A DNA stretch of 64,000 nucleotides from JBCBRD01 sp039819785 (GCA_039819785.1 JBCBRH010000012.1:1-64000); one strand, 5' to 3'. Shown: positions 17,693 through 27,079, counted from the stretch's first letter. Translations and numbers: made by a program. Notes: generated by a model not told the origin, from the sequence alone.

Positions 17693-18142
17693 ATGTCGAC
17701 CATCAGGATTGTTGCTCTCACGGCAATTTTGGTCACCATCGTCCCACACGACGCCCAGCGCCGCGAAGCGTTGCTGACGAGCACAGGCGAAAACGTCGAG
17801 TGGGCGCTTTCGACGTGTCAGCGCCATGCCGAAACGTGTGAAACGCTCAAACAGTCCTCCCTGGAAATCACTGAAAAGGTTGAGCGTACCGTGATGATGA
17901 AGGCGGCACTCATCCGCCAAGCCGTGATCGACAATAGCCCGGCGCTTGAGAACACTGACACCGATGCATCGCTGAGCAGGATCACCGTCGTGCCGCCAAT
18001 GCAAACGACGTTTGCAGCCCCCCCGCCAAAGACGAACGCGGCCAGCTTGGAAAATGACGGTTCCACATCCTCAGTTGATCAAGGCACATTAGCTGCAACC
18101 GATCTGGTTCCGGCTTGGTCCATTGCCCCCAAAGCCCGTTGA
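17693..18142 (+). CDS. DUF5330-like exported protein
   Basis: A 149-residue protein. It has an N-terminal hydrophobic segment (IRIVALTAILVTIVPHDAQR), then a helical domain with two cysteines spaced as in DUF5330 (ALSTCQRHAETCETL), then a long disordered Ser/Pro/Thr-rich tail. DUF5330 proteins are small rhizobial proteins of unknown function. The start follows GGGAG at a ten-base distance. The tail composition makes it probably periplasmic or membrane-attached. Confidence 0.65.
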   Translation: MSTIRIVALTAILVTIVPHDAQRREALLTSTGENVEWALSTCQRHAETCETLKQSSLEITEKVERTVMMKAALIRQAVIDNSPALENTDTDASLSRITVVPPMQTTFAAPPPKTNAASLENDGSTSSVDQGTLAATDLVPAWSIAPKAR

Positions 18143-18342
18143 TCAATGACGCCCAGCGCCCCTTGGCAGACCTCCTGACGCAAATCATCCAGCTGGTTGC
18201 CCGTGCCCCCGATACCTGCGCGTTCGCCCCAGCCTAACAATGCACATCTCTTAGTCATTGACGCACAGGGCTTGCCAGCGCCGATGTCATCCAGGCATCA
18301 TTACGCGCAAACCCGAAACCGATCTGATGCTGCGAGCACATA

Positions 18343-18753
18343 ATGAAGCTTGATGATATCCGCGAAGACTTTGAACTCCTGGACGATTGGGAAGATCGCT
18401 ACCGCTACGTCATCGAGCTAGGCCGTAAGCTTCCTCCGCTTGCAGAAGACGCCAAAACAGACGCAAACAAGGTTCGCGGATGTGCAAGCCAGGTGTGGCT
18501 GCAAACGTCGAAATCAAACGGCCGGCTGCATTTCATGGGCGACAGTGATGCCCACATCGTCAAAGGTCTGATCGCAATCCTGTTTGCAATCTACCAAGAC
18601 CGCAGCCCGGACGAAATTCTGGAAACCGACGCCCATGCAGTCTTCGCCAACCTTGGTCTGAACGACCATTTGACTCCGCAAAGGTCAAACGGTCTTGCCT
18701 CAATGGTCCAGCGCATCAAGTCAGATGCCTTGGACGGCACAGCGAGCGCCTGA
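18343..18753 (+). CDS. sufE: SufE family sulfur acceptor protein
   Basis: A 136-residue SufE protein, which accepts sulfur from the cysteine desulfurase SufS and passes it to Fe-S cluster assembly. The N-terminus DDIREDFELLDDWEDRYRYV, the active-site cysteine in NKVRGCASQVWLQ (about residue 47), and LIAILFAIYQDRSPDEIL are diagnostic. Length is typical. It stands alone, away from any suf operon in the window. Confidence 0.93.
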   Translation: MKLDDIREDFELLDDWEDRYRYVIELGRKLPPLAEDAKTDANKVRGCASQVWLQTSKSNGRLHFMGDSDAHIVKGLIAILFAIYQDRSPDEILETDAHAVFANLGLNDHLTPQRSNGLASMVQRIKSDALDGTASA

Positions 18754-18802
18754 CCCGAACCAACCGCAAAAACACGTCTGACCACGCCATCCTGAAGTCG
18801 GC

Positions 18803-19741
18803 TTAAACCAACTCCACATCGCTTGTGTGTCGCACATACCCGTAATGTCGGCCCAACGCCCGTAGCGCTAACGACACCAGCAGCTTTCCCGACCGGCGCG
18901 GCCAACCGCGCCGCGATTCCAGGTCGCTGATCCCCACATCCAAACAGCACAAATCGAACAGCGCACCTGATAGATCAGGTCCAACCGCGGTCAGCGCCTG
19001 CCGGACACGCTCGCGGGCCGCCAACGCCCGCTCGCCCATGCTCAGTTCGCAATCGCGCCAGCCACCCTGTTTGGCGCCCCCTGCAGCATCACCCCACCGC
19101 ATCGTAGTCCGAGGCGACATTTGCCCGATGACGAAGTCGGAGTACAACCTCTGACCAGCGGAGTATTCAGCAGGCGATATCAACGCGCTGCCATCTCCGT
19201 TTCGCAAGCGGCTCAACCGCCCAAGTGCGCTGTCATCGGTCGTCTTCGAGACCGTCCCCTCAGACCCACCAGCTGCAGGACTGCCGCGCCCGATATGCTT
19301 CGAAGATGCACCAGCGACTGCGCCAGGCCCATCAGCTCTATCAGGCCGATCAGACCCGATAGGTTCAGACACACCTTCACCTTGCGACATGAGCCGCTTC
19401 AACTGCCTTCGCCCTGCTTCGGCCAGCCGCAACCCACGCCTGCAGTCACTTTGCACAATCAGCCCTTGTGCACTCCACCCCGCAACGATTCCCTGATCCA
19501 ACTGCACCGGCGGTTGCAATTAGATTTCGGTCAACTGCCCACGGCTGGAGATCCCAAGGCGAAAAAAACCTTCAGAACCGCTATCCGTTGAATTTTGAAA
19601 AAGGATGGCGCTATCCCGCGCAAGGCACCGGAACACACGGCGCATCGTCGAGTTGTCGTCGCTCGAGGGGATCATGCCCTGGACCTGCGCTTTGGCCATT
19701 GAGTCCCCGTGCTCAAGACGAGGTGTGTCATGTCTCGACAT
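18803..19741 (-). pseudogene. DUF6456 protein gene interrupted by an in-frame TAA
   Basis: The part from 19519 to 18803 (238 codons, opening with a TTG) has the DUF6456 C-terminal domain: MSPRTTMRWGDAAGG, CELSMGERALAARERVRQAL and RRGWPRRSGKLLVSLALRAL. Directly upstream, in the same frame and separated only by the TAA at 19520-19522, lie 73 codons from the ATG at 19741. These look like the missing N-terminal winged-helix half: MRRVFRCLARDSAILFQ before the stop, and QLDQGIVAGWSAQGLIVQ after it. A single base change would restore a 312-residue protein. It lies downstream of the DnaA-like gene, a common rhizobial arrangement. It could still produce a shortened protein from the TTG. Confidence 0.65.
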
Positions 19742-19826
19742 GCCGATCACTCCAGATATTAGATCCTGCCACGATGCGCACGCGCCAAGGCCTGTAAGCC
19801 AGAGCCAGCGCAAAAACTGCCAGCCA

Positions 19827-20270
19827 TCAGCCGATGACAGCAACCCTCGGTGCACAGTCCAGAAGATTGGGCCGTGGGGCGTTGTAGGCCGCAGCAACAC
19901 GTTCCAGCAGCTCAAGAACGTAATCGAAAGACGCATCGTCCCTACGATCTTCAACAACAGAGCAGGCATGTGAAACCGTGGTTCTATCCCGCTGGAAAAC
20001 CCGGCCAACTTCGGTAAACGACAATCCAAAATGCACGTGCGCCAAATACATCGCGACCTGACGGGCGAGCGCCACAGTTGCACATCCGCGCGACGCTCGC
20101 CGCAAATCATCAAACGGCACATCGAAAACGTCGCTTACGATCGCTTCCAAAACGATTTTCTTGATTTCGGGACTAGGCAGCGAATTGAAGGCGACATGTG
20201 AACCTTGCCTCAGGAAGGACGTCGCCTCGAAATCCATTGATTGATCCGGCATATCGAGCAGCAACACCAT
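19827..20270 (-). CDS. DnaA C-terminal-like helix-turn-helix regulator
   Basis: A 147-residue protein with a DnaA domain-IV-like DNA-binding module at about residues 60-110: ARQVAMYLAHVHFGLSFTEV followed by GRVFQRDRTTVSHACSVVED, the helix-turn-helix and signature loop of DnaA domain IV (RDHTTV in DnaA, RDRTTV here). No AAA+ ATPase domain is present, so it is a stand-alone regulator, not the initiator. GGAGAAGG precedes the ATG. Upstream of the DUF6456 gene in the same direction. Confidence 0.85.
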   Translation of the reverse strand: MVLLLDMPDQSMDFEATSFLRQGSHVAFNSLPSPEIKKIVLEAIVSDVFDVPFDDLRRASRGCATVALARQVAMYLAHVHFGLSFTEVGRVFQRDRTTVSHACSVVEDRRDDASFDYVLELLERVAAAYNAPRPNLLDCAPRVAVIG

Positions 20271-20808
20271 TTGCCTTCTCCAAATTGAATGAGCATTTTA
20301 AATGGACCGAACACAGATCCACTTCATTTGGAAATCTTCGCCCAGTAATCCCCATCGGGGATAAGTCAGGCAATGCAAGGCGGACGCCGCTCGGCCATTC
20401 AGTGTGCCGCGTGTCACGATCATGTGATAAGTGTAAACACCCAACGTCGATCTGGCCCGTGAGGATATGAAATAGGTTGAAATGAAAAATAGGGCGCCCC
20501 AAACCAGAGTTACACCAGCTTCCACCAACCCTGTTTGGGTGGCATCCCCAGAACAGGTGATCGGGTTTCAGGCCCCGCGAAACCTCTGAATTCTAATACT
20601 TAGACGCCAGCCACCCGTTCAAAAAAAAATATTTTCCAAAAGCGCCTTCTAAAACAGAAAATTCCTAAAACAATTTGCATTAGAAAACCCAGAAAACCAA
20701 TCACTCCAAAGAAAAACCGCCGGTGAACAAACCCGCCAGTCAGCAAATACCAGCAGCCTTTATGCGACACTTGGCTCAATCAAAGCACTGGCTTACGTGA
20801 GTCCACCC
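20271..20808. other. intergenic region between mucR and the DnaA-like gene
   Basis: About 540 bases without a credible gene. The part from about 20590 to 20760 is AT-rich with long A-runs (an A9 run near 20621 and several AAAAC/AAAA tracts). It would contain the promoter of the DnaA-like gene and the 3' end of the mucR transcript. A-tract DNA of this kind is the known preference of MucR/Ros-type regulators, so autoregulatory binding is plausible but only inferred. Confidence 0.5.
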
Positions 20809-21234
20809 TCATTTGTCGCGCCGCGTCCCAAGCCCCATCTTCTTTGCAAGGTCTGAACGGGCCCGCGCATAATTCGGCGCGACCATGGGGTAATCATGCG
20901 GCAATCCCCACTTCTCCCGATATTCTTCGGGCGATAGATTGTAGTGCGTCCGCAAATGCCGTTTAAGGGATTTGAACTTCTTCCCATCTTCAAGACAGAT
21001 AATGTGATCCGGCATAACCGATTTCTTGACGGGCACTTTGGGCCGTAATTCCTCACGCTCCTGGTGGATGACCCCACCGGAAGCCTTTGCCAAAGCCGCA
21101 TGCGTTTCGTTGATCAGCAAGGGAAGATCGGTCGCTACGACGGTGTTGTTACTGACATAGGCCGACACGATCCTGGCCGTAAGCTCCACCAGTTCGTTCT
21201 GGTTTCCGTCAGTCATCCCGGAATCATCTTTCAT
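20809..21234 (-). CDS. mucR: MucR/Ros family zinc-finger transcriptional regulator
   Basis: About 141 residues. The N-terminal oligomerisation part (ELVELTARIVSAYVSNNTVV) is followed by the Ros/MucR C2H2-like zinc finger IICLEDGKKFKSLKRHLRTH, where the first ligand Cys is followed by Asp/Glu and the His pair, then LSPEEYREKWGLPHDYPMVA and a basic C-terminus. MucR is a global repressor that binds AT-rich promoters. The start at 21234 is chosen because GGGAGG lies six bases upstream, although the frame is open to 21369. Confidence 0.95.
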   Translation of the reverse strand: MKDDSGMTDGNQNELVELTARIVSAYVSNNTVVATDLPLLINETHAALAKASGGVIHQEREELRPKVPVKKSVMPDHIICLEDGKKFKSLKRHLRTHYNLSPEEYREKWGLPHDYPMVAPNYARARSDLAKKMGLGTRRDK

Positions 21235-21816
21235 CAGCATCCTCCCATCATCCAACGGCGCGCGAGCGTCCAGCTGCACCGATAATCCAACCATTCCAAG
21301 GGCTCGCACCGCACTGGGAGGCGTTGTCAGCGCAACGCGTTCTTCACAACACAGAACTGAAGCAGCCATACAGACCCGTCCACTGCGAACAGTCCAAGCC
21401 CCGTTTACATCAAACTACTCTTGCCACGACATTCGCATATGGCGCTTTCAAATAATCATTGCTTACGACTATCAATTTTTCTGAAACACGACACCCTAAA
21501 CTATAGTATTTCCCGAAAAACCAGACTGTAACACCCAAGACACGCCGCAACGATACTGGATTAATGTCGCACGTTACCTCAAAAACCACTTGTAGACCTG
21601 GGCTTGCTGCGAATAGTCGCGCGCAGCCTCCATCCTCAAGGCACGGTCGGCCGTCGCTGCGCTATGCAGCGGGCATTCGCACCTTCTAAGTTGGAGAAAG
21701 AGCCTCTAAGACGGTCTCAAGCGTCTGCCGCCTCGGCAGTAGAGCCCGGAGACCTTGAGTGAGCATGCCCCTTCCATTGGCGTGCTCCTTGATAAAAAAG
21801 TGAGCCCAAAGCCCAT
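21235..21816. other. intergenic region between mucR and the S9 peptidase gene
   Basis: About 580 bases. The half near mucR (21410-21560) is AT-rich with T- and A-tracts, while the half near the peptidase gene is GC-rich. No credible gene. It should contain both divergent promoters, but I cannot assign boxes with confidence. Confidence 0.5.
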
Positions 21817-23937
21817 ATGTCAGATCGCGCCACACTAACGACCCGCACGACGCCCCCTCTGGCCGAACCAAGGCCGCATCAGGCAACCTACCACGGCAAG
21901 CAGCTAAACGACCCATACCACTGGCTCCGTGCTGACAACTGGCAAGAGGTGATGCGCGCGCCAGACACGCTTCCAGCCGACATCCGGGACTATTTAGAAG
22001 CAGAAAACAGCTTCACAGCATCGGTCCTCGGCGACACCCAGAACCTCCAAGACCAGCTTTTTGAGGAGATGAAGGCCCGCATCAAGCAGGATGACAGCAC
22101 CGTGCCGACGCCAGATGGCCCGTTTGAGTACTTCTACCGTTATGTCCCCGGTGAACAGTACCCACAGCTGTGCCGCCAGCCGCGGAATTCAGATGACATG
22201 TCAGTGATCCTGGATGGCAACAAAGAAGCCGAAGGCCTCACCTATTGGTCCATGGGCGGCACAAGCCATAGCCCAGACCACAAGTGGCTTGCCTATTCGA
22301 CGGATACGAACGGATCTGAAACCTACACCATCAAAGCCCGCGACTTGGAAACCGGAACGGACCGCGATGACGAGATCGGCCAAGCACAGGGCACGGTCGT
22401 GTGGGCCAACGACAACGCACATTTCTACTATGTGCGGCTAGACGAAAACCACCGTCCACTCTCCGTTTACCGCCATAAACTCGGCACGCCGTCAGCCGAC
22501 GACGTCCTAATCTATCAGGAAGCTGACACGGCTTTTTACGTGGGTTTGTCCAAGACCCAATCATCACGCTTCGTCATGGTCGAAATTCACGACCATCAGA
22601 CCAGCGAGGTCCACCTGCTTGACGCTGACGCCCCCGAGACAACGGAGCTGACCTGCGTGGCCCCGCGCCAGGAAGGTCACGAATACGACGTCGAGCACAA
22701 CGGCGATAGGCTGATCATCCGCACGAATTCCGACAGCAGCGAAGACTTCCGCATCGTTGAAGCCCCAATTACAGCACCCTCCCCGGAAAACTGGAGCGAG
22801 GTCCTCGCCCACCAGCCTGGACGTCTCATTCTCTCGCACCTTGTCCTGGCGCACCATATGATTCGGCTGGAGCGGTTCGAGGGCCTGCCGCGCATTGTCA
22901 TCACCAACCTCAAGGACACCGGCGAACACGCCATCAGCTTCGACGAAGAGGCCTACGGGCTCGGGATGTCGGATGGATATGAGTATGACACGACCAACCT
23001 TCGGTTCACCTACTCGTCCATGACGACGCCTGCCGAAGTCTACGACTACGATGTCGAGACCCGCCAACGCACGCTGCGAAAGCGCCAGGAAGTCCCCTCC
23101 GGACACGACCCGAAAGACTACATCACGCGCCGCATTCAAGCCCCCACACCCGACGGTGAAACGGTGCCAATCTCGCTGCTTTACGCCAAAGGCACGCCTA
23201 TCGATGGATCTGCCCCGCTCCTGCTTTACGGCTACGGCGCCTACGGGATTTCGATACCGTCATCGTTCTCGACCGGCCGCCTGTCCCTCGTCGGCCGTGG
23301 GTTCATTTACGCTATCGCTCACATCCGCGGCGGCAAAGACAAAGGCTATCGCTGGTATAAGGACGGCAAGCTCGCCAACAAGACGAACACCTTCACCGAC
23401 TTTATTGCAGCTGGTGAACACCTTGCAGATCAGAACTACACCACCCGTGGCGCCATCGTAGCCCATGGCGGATCAGCAGGCGGCATGCTGATGGGTGCGG
23501 TTGCCAACATGGCGCCAGATCTTTTCAAGGGGATCATCGCCAACGTCCCGTTCGTCGACGTCCTCAATACGATGCTGGACAAGGATCTACCGCTCACCCC
23601 ACCGGAGTGGCTGGAGTGGGGCAACCCTATCGCAACGGCCGAAGAGTTCGAACGAATCCAGAGCTACAGCCCGTACGACTGTGTGACAGCTCAGGCCTAC
23701 CCTCACATCTTTGCTCTTGCAGGGCTGACAGACCCGCGTGTCACTTATTGGGAACCTGCCAAGTGGATCGCACGGCTGCGGACCATGAACACCTCAGACA
23801 ACATGATCTTGCTGAAAACCAACATGGGTGCAGGGCATGGTGGCGCTTCCGGCAGGTTTGACGCGCTGAAGGAAGTCGCCATGGAATATGCCTTCGCGCT
23901 CAAGATCGCAGGAAAGACAGACCCAGCCACGTCATAG
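21817..23937 (+). CDS. oligopeptidase B-like S9A serine peptidase
   Basis: A 706-residue prolyl-oligopeptidase-family enzyme. An N-terminal seven-bladed propeller (about 70-420) is followed by the alpha/beta-hydrolase domain. The nucleophile is Ser553 in HGGSAGGMLMGA, and the Asp and His are around residues 638 (AGLTDPRVTYWEP) and 674 (GAGHGGASGRFD). The sequences LLYGYGAYG and RGGKDKGYRWYKDGK are typical of oligopeptidase B, which cleaves short peptides after basic residues in the cytoplasm. No signal peptide. Length is as expected. Confidence 0.93.
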   Translation: MSDRATLTTRTTPPLAEPRPHQATYHGKQLNDPYHWLRADNWQEVMRAPDTLPADIRDYLEAENSFTASVLGDTQNLQDQLFEEMKARIKQDDSTVPTPDGPFEYFYRYVPGEQYPQLCRQPRNSDDMSVILDGNKEAEGLTYWSMGGTSHSPDHKWLAYSTDTNGSETYTIKARDLETGTDRDDEIGQAQGTVVWANDNAHFYYVRLDENHRPLSVYRHKLGTPSADDVLIYQEADTAFYVGLSKTQSSRFVMVEIHDHQTSEVHLLDADAPETTELTCVAPRQEGHEYDVEHNGDRLIIRTNSDSSEDFRIVEAPITAPSPENWSEVLAHQPGRLILSHLVLAHHMIRLERFEGLPRIVITNLKDTGEHAISFDEEAYGLGMSDGYEYDTTNLRFTYSSMTTPAEVYDYDVETRQRTLRKRQEVPSGHDPKDYITRRIQAPTPDGETVPISLLYAKGTPIDGSAPLLLYGYGAYGISIPSSFSTGRLSLVGRGFIYAIAHIRGGKDKGYRWYKDGKLANKTNTFTDFIAAGEHLADQNYTTRGAIVAHGGSAGGMLMGAVANMAPDLFKGIIANVPFVDVLNTMLDKDLPLTPPEWLEWGNPIATAEEFERIQSYSPYDCVTAQAYPHIFALAGLTDPRVTYWEPAKWIARLRTMNTSDNMILLKTNMGAGHGGASGRFDALKEVAMEYAFALKIAGKTDPATS

Positions 23938-24009
23938 CAAAACGGGTGGGTGGCGATCGGCAGACAGGCCGTTCCGCCCCCACTGGACGATCAGACAGCC
24001 AATCAGGCC

Positions 24010-24330
24010 TCAGCCGCCACCGCGCTGAAACGCAATGTCAAAGGCCGACACAAAGTCTTTCCTGTCGGTTTCTTCCACGCCGTCAAAACCAATCGTGACT
24101 TCAGCCCGCGGCAGTTTCAGCAACCCGCCAAACGTCACGGAAGCCTGCTCGGCATAGGAAATCACCGCATGTCCGCTCGCCACATCAAATCTCAACTCAT
24201 CAACGGGACCGCCGTTACCGAGATCCGTCTGCACATATCCTGAAGTGGCCCTGAAGGCCGAAATGCTTTTGTCGAATTCAGAGCGCGACAGGCTCATGGT
24301 TTTCACCGAAACAACGTCACGTCCTGTCAT
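24010..24330 (-). CDS. small uncharacterised protein ending in GGG, next to MoaD/ThiS-like gene
   Basis: About 106 residues from the ATG at 24330 (AGGGAC just upstream; MSLSR at 24297 is an alternative start). The core reads VTFGGLLKLPRAEVTIGFDG followed by VEETDRKDFVSAFDIAF and the tail QRGGG. I recall similar small proteins beside MoaD/ThiS genes in proteobacteria but cannot name a family. It lies 68 bases downstream of the MoaD/ThiS-like gene in the same direction, so they are probably co-transcribed. It converges with the peptidase gene. Confidence 0.7.
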   Translation of the reverse strand: MTGRDVVSVKTMSLSRSEFDKSISAFRATSGYVQTDLGNGGPVDELRFDVASGHAVISYAEQASVTFGGLLKLPRAEVTIGFDGVEETDRKDFVSAFDIAFQRGGG

Positions 24331-24398
24331 ATGTCCCTGTCCTGCCCGAGCCACTGCGAAGCTTCGTCGCGATTGAACGTCAACGCCCTCGTGTTGCA

Positions 24399-24731
24399 TT
24401 ACCCTCCAGCGACGGGGGGCCAAACAGCCAGACTGTCCCCGTCCGATAGCGTGGCTTCCGACCGCTGCGCCGGTGCTTGATAGACACCGTTGACCAGCAC
24501 GAGATGACACGCCTCCGGCGGGACCTGGTAGGCATCGAGCAAAGCCCGCGCTGTCGTGCCGGAGGCCGCGGTGACCTTGGCCTCATTCCTCTTAGACCCC
24601 GCTGGAAGGTACACCCCCAGAGACGCGTAAAGCTTAAGCGTGACAGATATGTCAGCCCCAGCCCGTGTTGGCTCGACGTCTACCGGCTCGGTTGCCGGCG
24701 CAATTCCTCGGTCGCGATCAGCCGTGTCCAT
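24399..24731 (-). CDS. MoaD/ThiS-family ubiquitin-like sulfur carrier
   Basis: About 110 residues. The C-terminal 80 form a beta-grasp sulfur carrier: VTLKLYASLGVYLPAG, TTARALLDAYQVPPEAC, LVLVNGVYQAPAQRSEATLS and GDSLAVWPPVAGG, ending in the Gly-Gly that is activated by adenylation and thiocarboxylation. The N-terminal 30 residues are a polar extension. The start at 24731 has GGAGG nine bases upstream. No moaE, thiG or cysteine/tungstopterin enzyme lies nearby, so its partner is unknown. Confidence 0.85.
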   Translation of the reverse strand: MDTADRDRGIAPATEPVDVEPTRAGADISVTLKLYASLGVYLPAGSKRNEAKVTAASGTTARALLDAYQVPPEACHLVLVNGVYQAPAQRSEATLSDGDSLAVWPPVAGG

Positions 24732-25218
24732 GTGCATCAACCTCCAGCCCAATGTGCAGCAGTCAAGTGTGCAGCAGTTGCGTTGGAGCGACCATATGCG
24801 CACCGGCCCGGACAACACAAGTGCACTGAGACACCATCCCCGCTATGGCCGAACCCGTGGGCCATGACACGGACCAAACCATGCTCAAACCCTCGAATAA
24901 CGTGGGTTTAGCTGGTCGTTCATAAAATCGAAACCATGACTTCAAGCCGGTAAAGACCCAAAACAAAGTTATGGGAAACAAAACATTGCAACAAAAGGCA
25001 CACCACGAAAATCCCCATTAAATCGGCCCTCATCCGTATCTCAAATCAAATGCGCCGCGCTGACATAGTATCAAATTAACCTTGGCCCACCACTGATCAA
25101 ATGCCTGTCGAAATTAGATCAAATTCGATTGTTTGTTGAAAAGAACTTCAAATGTTCATCAGCAAAACTGCATCCCAAGACACGCACACCAGAAAACGTG
25201 GACGAAGGAATTGGGAAA
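24732..25218. other. intergenic region upstream of first VWA gene
   Basis: About 490 bases between divergent genes. The right half (24900-25210) is AT-rich and contains the 11-mer TTAGATCAAAT at 25114-25124, which recurs at the same distance from the second VWA gene, plus a related GATCAAAT at 25094-25101. No credible gene; a leader frame at 25129-25218 is better seen as untranslated. Confidence 0.55.
25114..25124 (+). promoter_or_regulatory. shared upstream motif, copy 1 (TTAGATCAAAT)
   Basis: The 11-mer TTAGATCAAAT ends 95 bases before the start codon of the first VWA gene. An identical 11-mer ends 94 bases before the second VWA gene. The equal spacing suggests a common promoter or activator site. 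Confidence 0.5.
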
Positions 25219-26592
25219 ATGTCAGTCATCAACAAAACATTGCGCAGCTTCAAGCGCGATCAAAGCGGTCTCATCGGGATCAAATTAGGTTTGGCCATGG
25301 TTCCGGTCATGGCCATCACCGGCGCTGCCATGGACTACGGGCAGGCCGTCTCGCAGAAATTCGAACTTCAGAAAAAGCTGGACGCCGCAACGACCGCCGT
25401 GTGCACACGTGGAACACGTGGCGCCGAAGAGGTCCTCCGTGACCACTTGAACAGCGCACTGTTGTCGATGGGTAAGACATTGTCAGATGAAGACAACGTC
25501 GAAGCCGTCGGCTCAGATCAGGTCGTGTTGCTCAATCCTAACTTTGACCCCGTCACAAATGTCATCAAGCCGACCCTGTTAACGAGCAGCGACACGATCA
25601 CGCTCGACTTCCTTGGGATCGACAAGCTGGAAATCGATGTGTCTGCTGGCGTGGCCTGCGGTTCAAAACGGCTTGAATTGGCCGTGATGATGGACACCAC
25701 CGGGTCTATGGGCTCGTGGGCTGGCGGTCAGCGCAAATTGGATTCCATGAAGTATGCCGGCAACGACCTGATCGACATCTTCAAATCGAACATGGAAGCC
25801 GGCGCCACCCGCATCGCGCTCGTTCCATTCGCCGAAGCCGTGAATGTCGGCAACCTGGCGAACGACGTACGCGGACCCTACTCAAGTGGCCAGAGTAATT
25901 CACCAGGTGCCTACAAGTACCGTTACAAATATAAGTCCAACAAACGGCGCACGGACACGATCACGTCCTGCGTGTCTGAGCGCACCGGGTCTGAGCGTTA
26001 CACCGACGCCCCGCCAAGTCAGGCATATGTTGGCCGGGTCTACACAAGCAACGGCAGCTGCAAACCCAATAAGGAAATCATGCCACTGACCAATGATGAA
26101 CAGGCTCTGCGATCACGCATCAATTCGCTTCCAGCCTCCGGTGGAACAGCCGGTCACTTGGGAACGGCCTGGGCCTGGTATCTGATTTCGGACAAATGGG
26201 CTTACCTGTTTGACGAAGAAAGCAAGCCGGAAGTGCCAAACGAAGAGGAATTGACGAAGGCCGTGATCCTGATGACGGACGGTGAGTACAACGAACAGTA
26301 CTGCAACGACGTCGACGATGACCGGATCTGGAACTGCAATGCGCCGAATGGCAGTTCGAAGACCCAGGCTCTCGCTTTGTGTACCGCCATGAAGAATTCA
26401 GGTGTCCAGGTCTACACAGTTGGTTTCGGAATCTCGAGCAACTCGTCACAGGCAAACATGCTGAAATCCTGCGCCACTGACGAAGCCAAATACTTCTTCC
26501 CTTACGACGGGACAGAGCTTCGCGCAGCCTTCGCTTCAATCGGAGCCCAGTTGGCCGCAGGCCAAGCAGGCAAGGCCGTGATCAACTACTAA
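25219..26592 (+). CDS. TadG-like pilus-associated VWA protein, copy 1
   Basis: About 457 residues. The N-terminus is TadE/TadG-like: RDQSGLIGIKLGLAMVPVMA, one membrane helix, then DYGQAVSQKFELQKKLDAAT. A von Willebrand A domain starts near residue 150, with MIDAS motif MMDTTGSMGSW and the later acidic loop LMTDGEYNEQYC. Cysteines are frequent (about nine), suggesting disulfides in the periplasm. The C-terminus YDGTELRAAFASIGAQLAAG is shared with copy 2. TadG-like proteins accompany Tad/Flp pili, but no tad secretion genes are in this window. The ATG at 25219 is used because the extension upstream lacks membrane-protein character. Confidence 0.85.
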   Translation: MSVINKTLRSFKRDQSGLIGIKLGLAMVPVMAITGAAMDYGQAVSQKFELQKKLDAATTAVCTRGTRGAEEVLRDHLNSALLSMGKTLSDEDNVEAVGSDQVVLLNPNFDPVTNVIKPTLLTSSDTITLDFLGIDKLEIDVSAGVACGSKRLELAVMMDTTGSMGSWAGGQRKLDSMKYAGNDLIDIFKSNMEAGATRIALVPFAEAVNVGNLANDVRGPYSSGQSNSPGAYKYRYKYKSNKRRTDTITSCVSERTGSERYTDAPPSQAYVGRVYTSNGSCKPNKEIMPLTNDEQALRSRINSLPASGGTAGHLGTAWAWYLISDKWAYLFDEESKPEVPNEEELTKAVILMTDGEYNEQYCNDVDDDRIWNCNAPNGSSKTQALALCTAMKNSGVQVYTVGFGISSNSSQANMLKSCATDEAKYFFPYDGTELRAAFASIGAQLAAGQAGKAVINY

Positions 26593-26619
26593 GCCTCGAA
26601 GGGCTCAAACACGACACGG

Positions 26620-26656
26620 AAAGACCGGTAGACCGAAAGGTTTGCCGGTCTTTTTT
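26620..26656 (+). terminator. rho-independent terminator after first VWA gene
   Basis: Stem AAAGACCGG pairs with CCGGTCTTT around a short loop and is followed by a T-run (26651-26656). It lies 28 bases after the stop, so the two VWA genes are separate transcription units. Confidence 0.85.
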
Positions 26657-26975
26657 GTTCAGTCATCCATCCCAAAACAACCATCACATCGAAAAACGGG
26701 CCAAAGCAGCACGTTGCGCTCTCTGCCCAAACCCGGCCACGACCTCGCCGCGCGAATTCGATCAGCCGGTATTTGCCCGCCAACAGGGCGGTCAACCATC
26801 AAAAACGACAGATCACCAAACAACGTGCCCAAATGGTCAATAAAGACTTTCCCAAATACCTAAGCTGCCAAAAGCCTTATAAATAGGGCTCTCAAGAAAA
26901 ATTCCATTCAAGTTTTCATCAATGACGTGTCGTCAACAGGCGCGATATCAATTGCCCAATAAATCAGCAGAAATT

Positions 26976-26986
26976 TTAGATCAAAT
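26976..26986 (+). promoter_or_regulatory. shared upstream motif, copy 2 (TTAGATCAAAT)
   Basis: Identical to the 11-mer upstream of copy 1 and 94 bases before the ATG of copy 2. The flanks also agree partly (AAATT before, CG just after). Confidence 0.5.
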
Positions 26987-27079
26987 CGTCTGGTTCCCAG
27001 CAAACAACCGAGAAGAATTTGCTGTCTAAAGTACGGCTCAGATTTGAAAGAAATACCCGCCGCTTAAAGGATACAGGCA

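Larger units (their letters stand above)
26593..27079. other. intergenic region between the two VWA genes
   Basis: About 490 bases: the terminator of copy 1, then a GC-rich spacer, then an AT-rich leader carrying the second TTAGATCAAAT motif. I see no gene. Confidence 0.6.

Noticed and set aside
19520..19522. Programmed readthrough or recoding of the TAA in the DUF6456 gene
   Set aside because: No recoding signal, such as a selenocysteine element or slippery site, is visible; a simple nonsense change or error is more likely.
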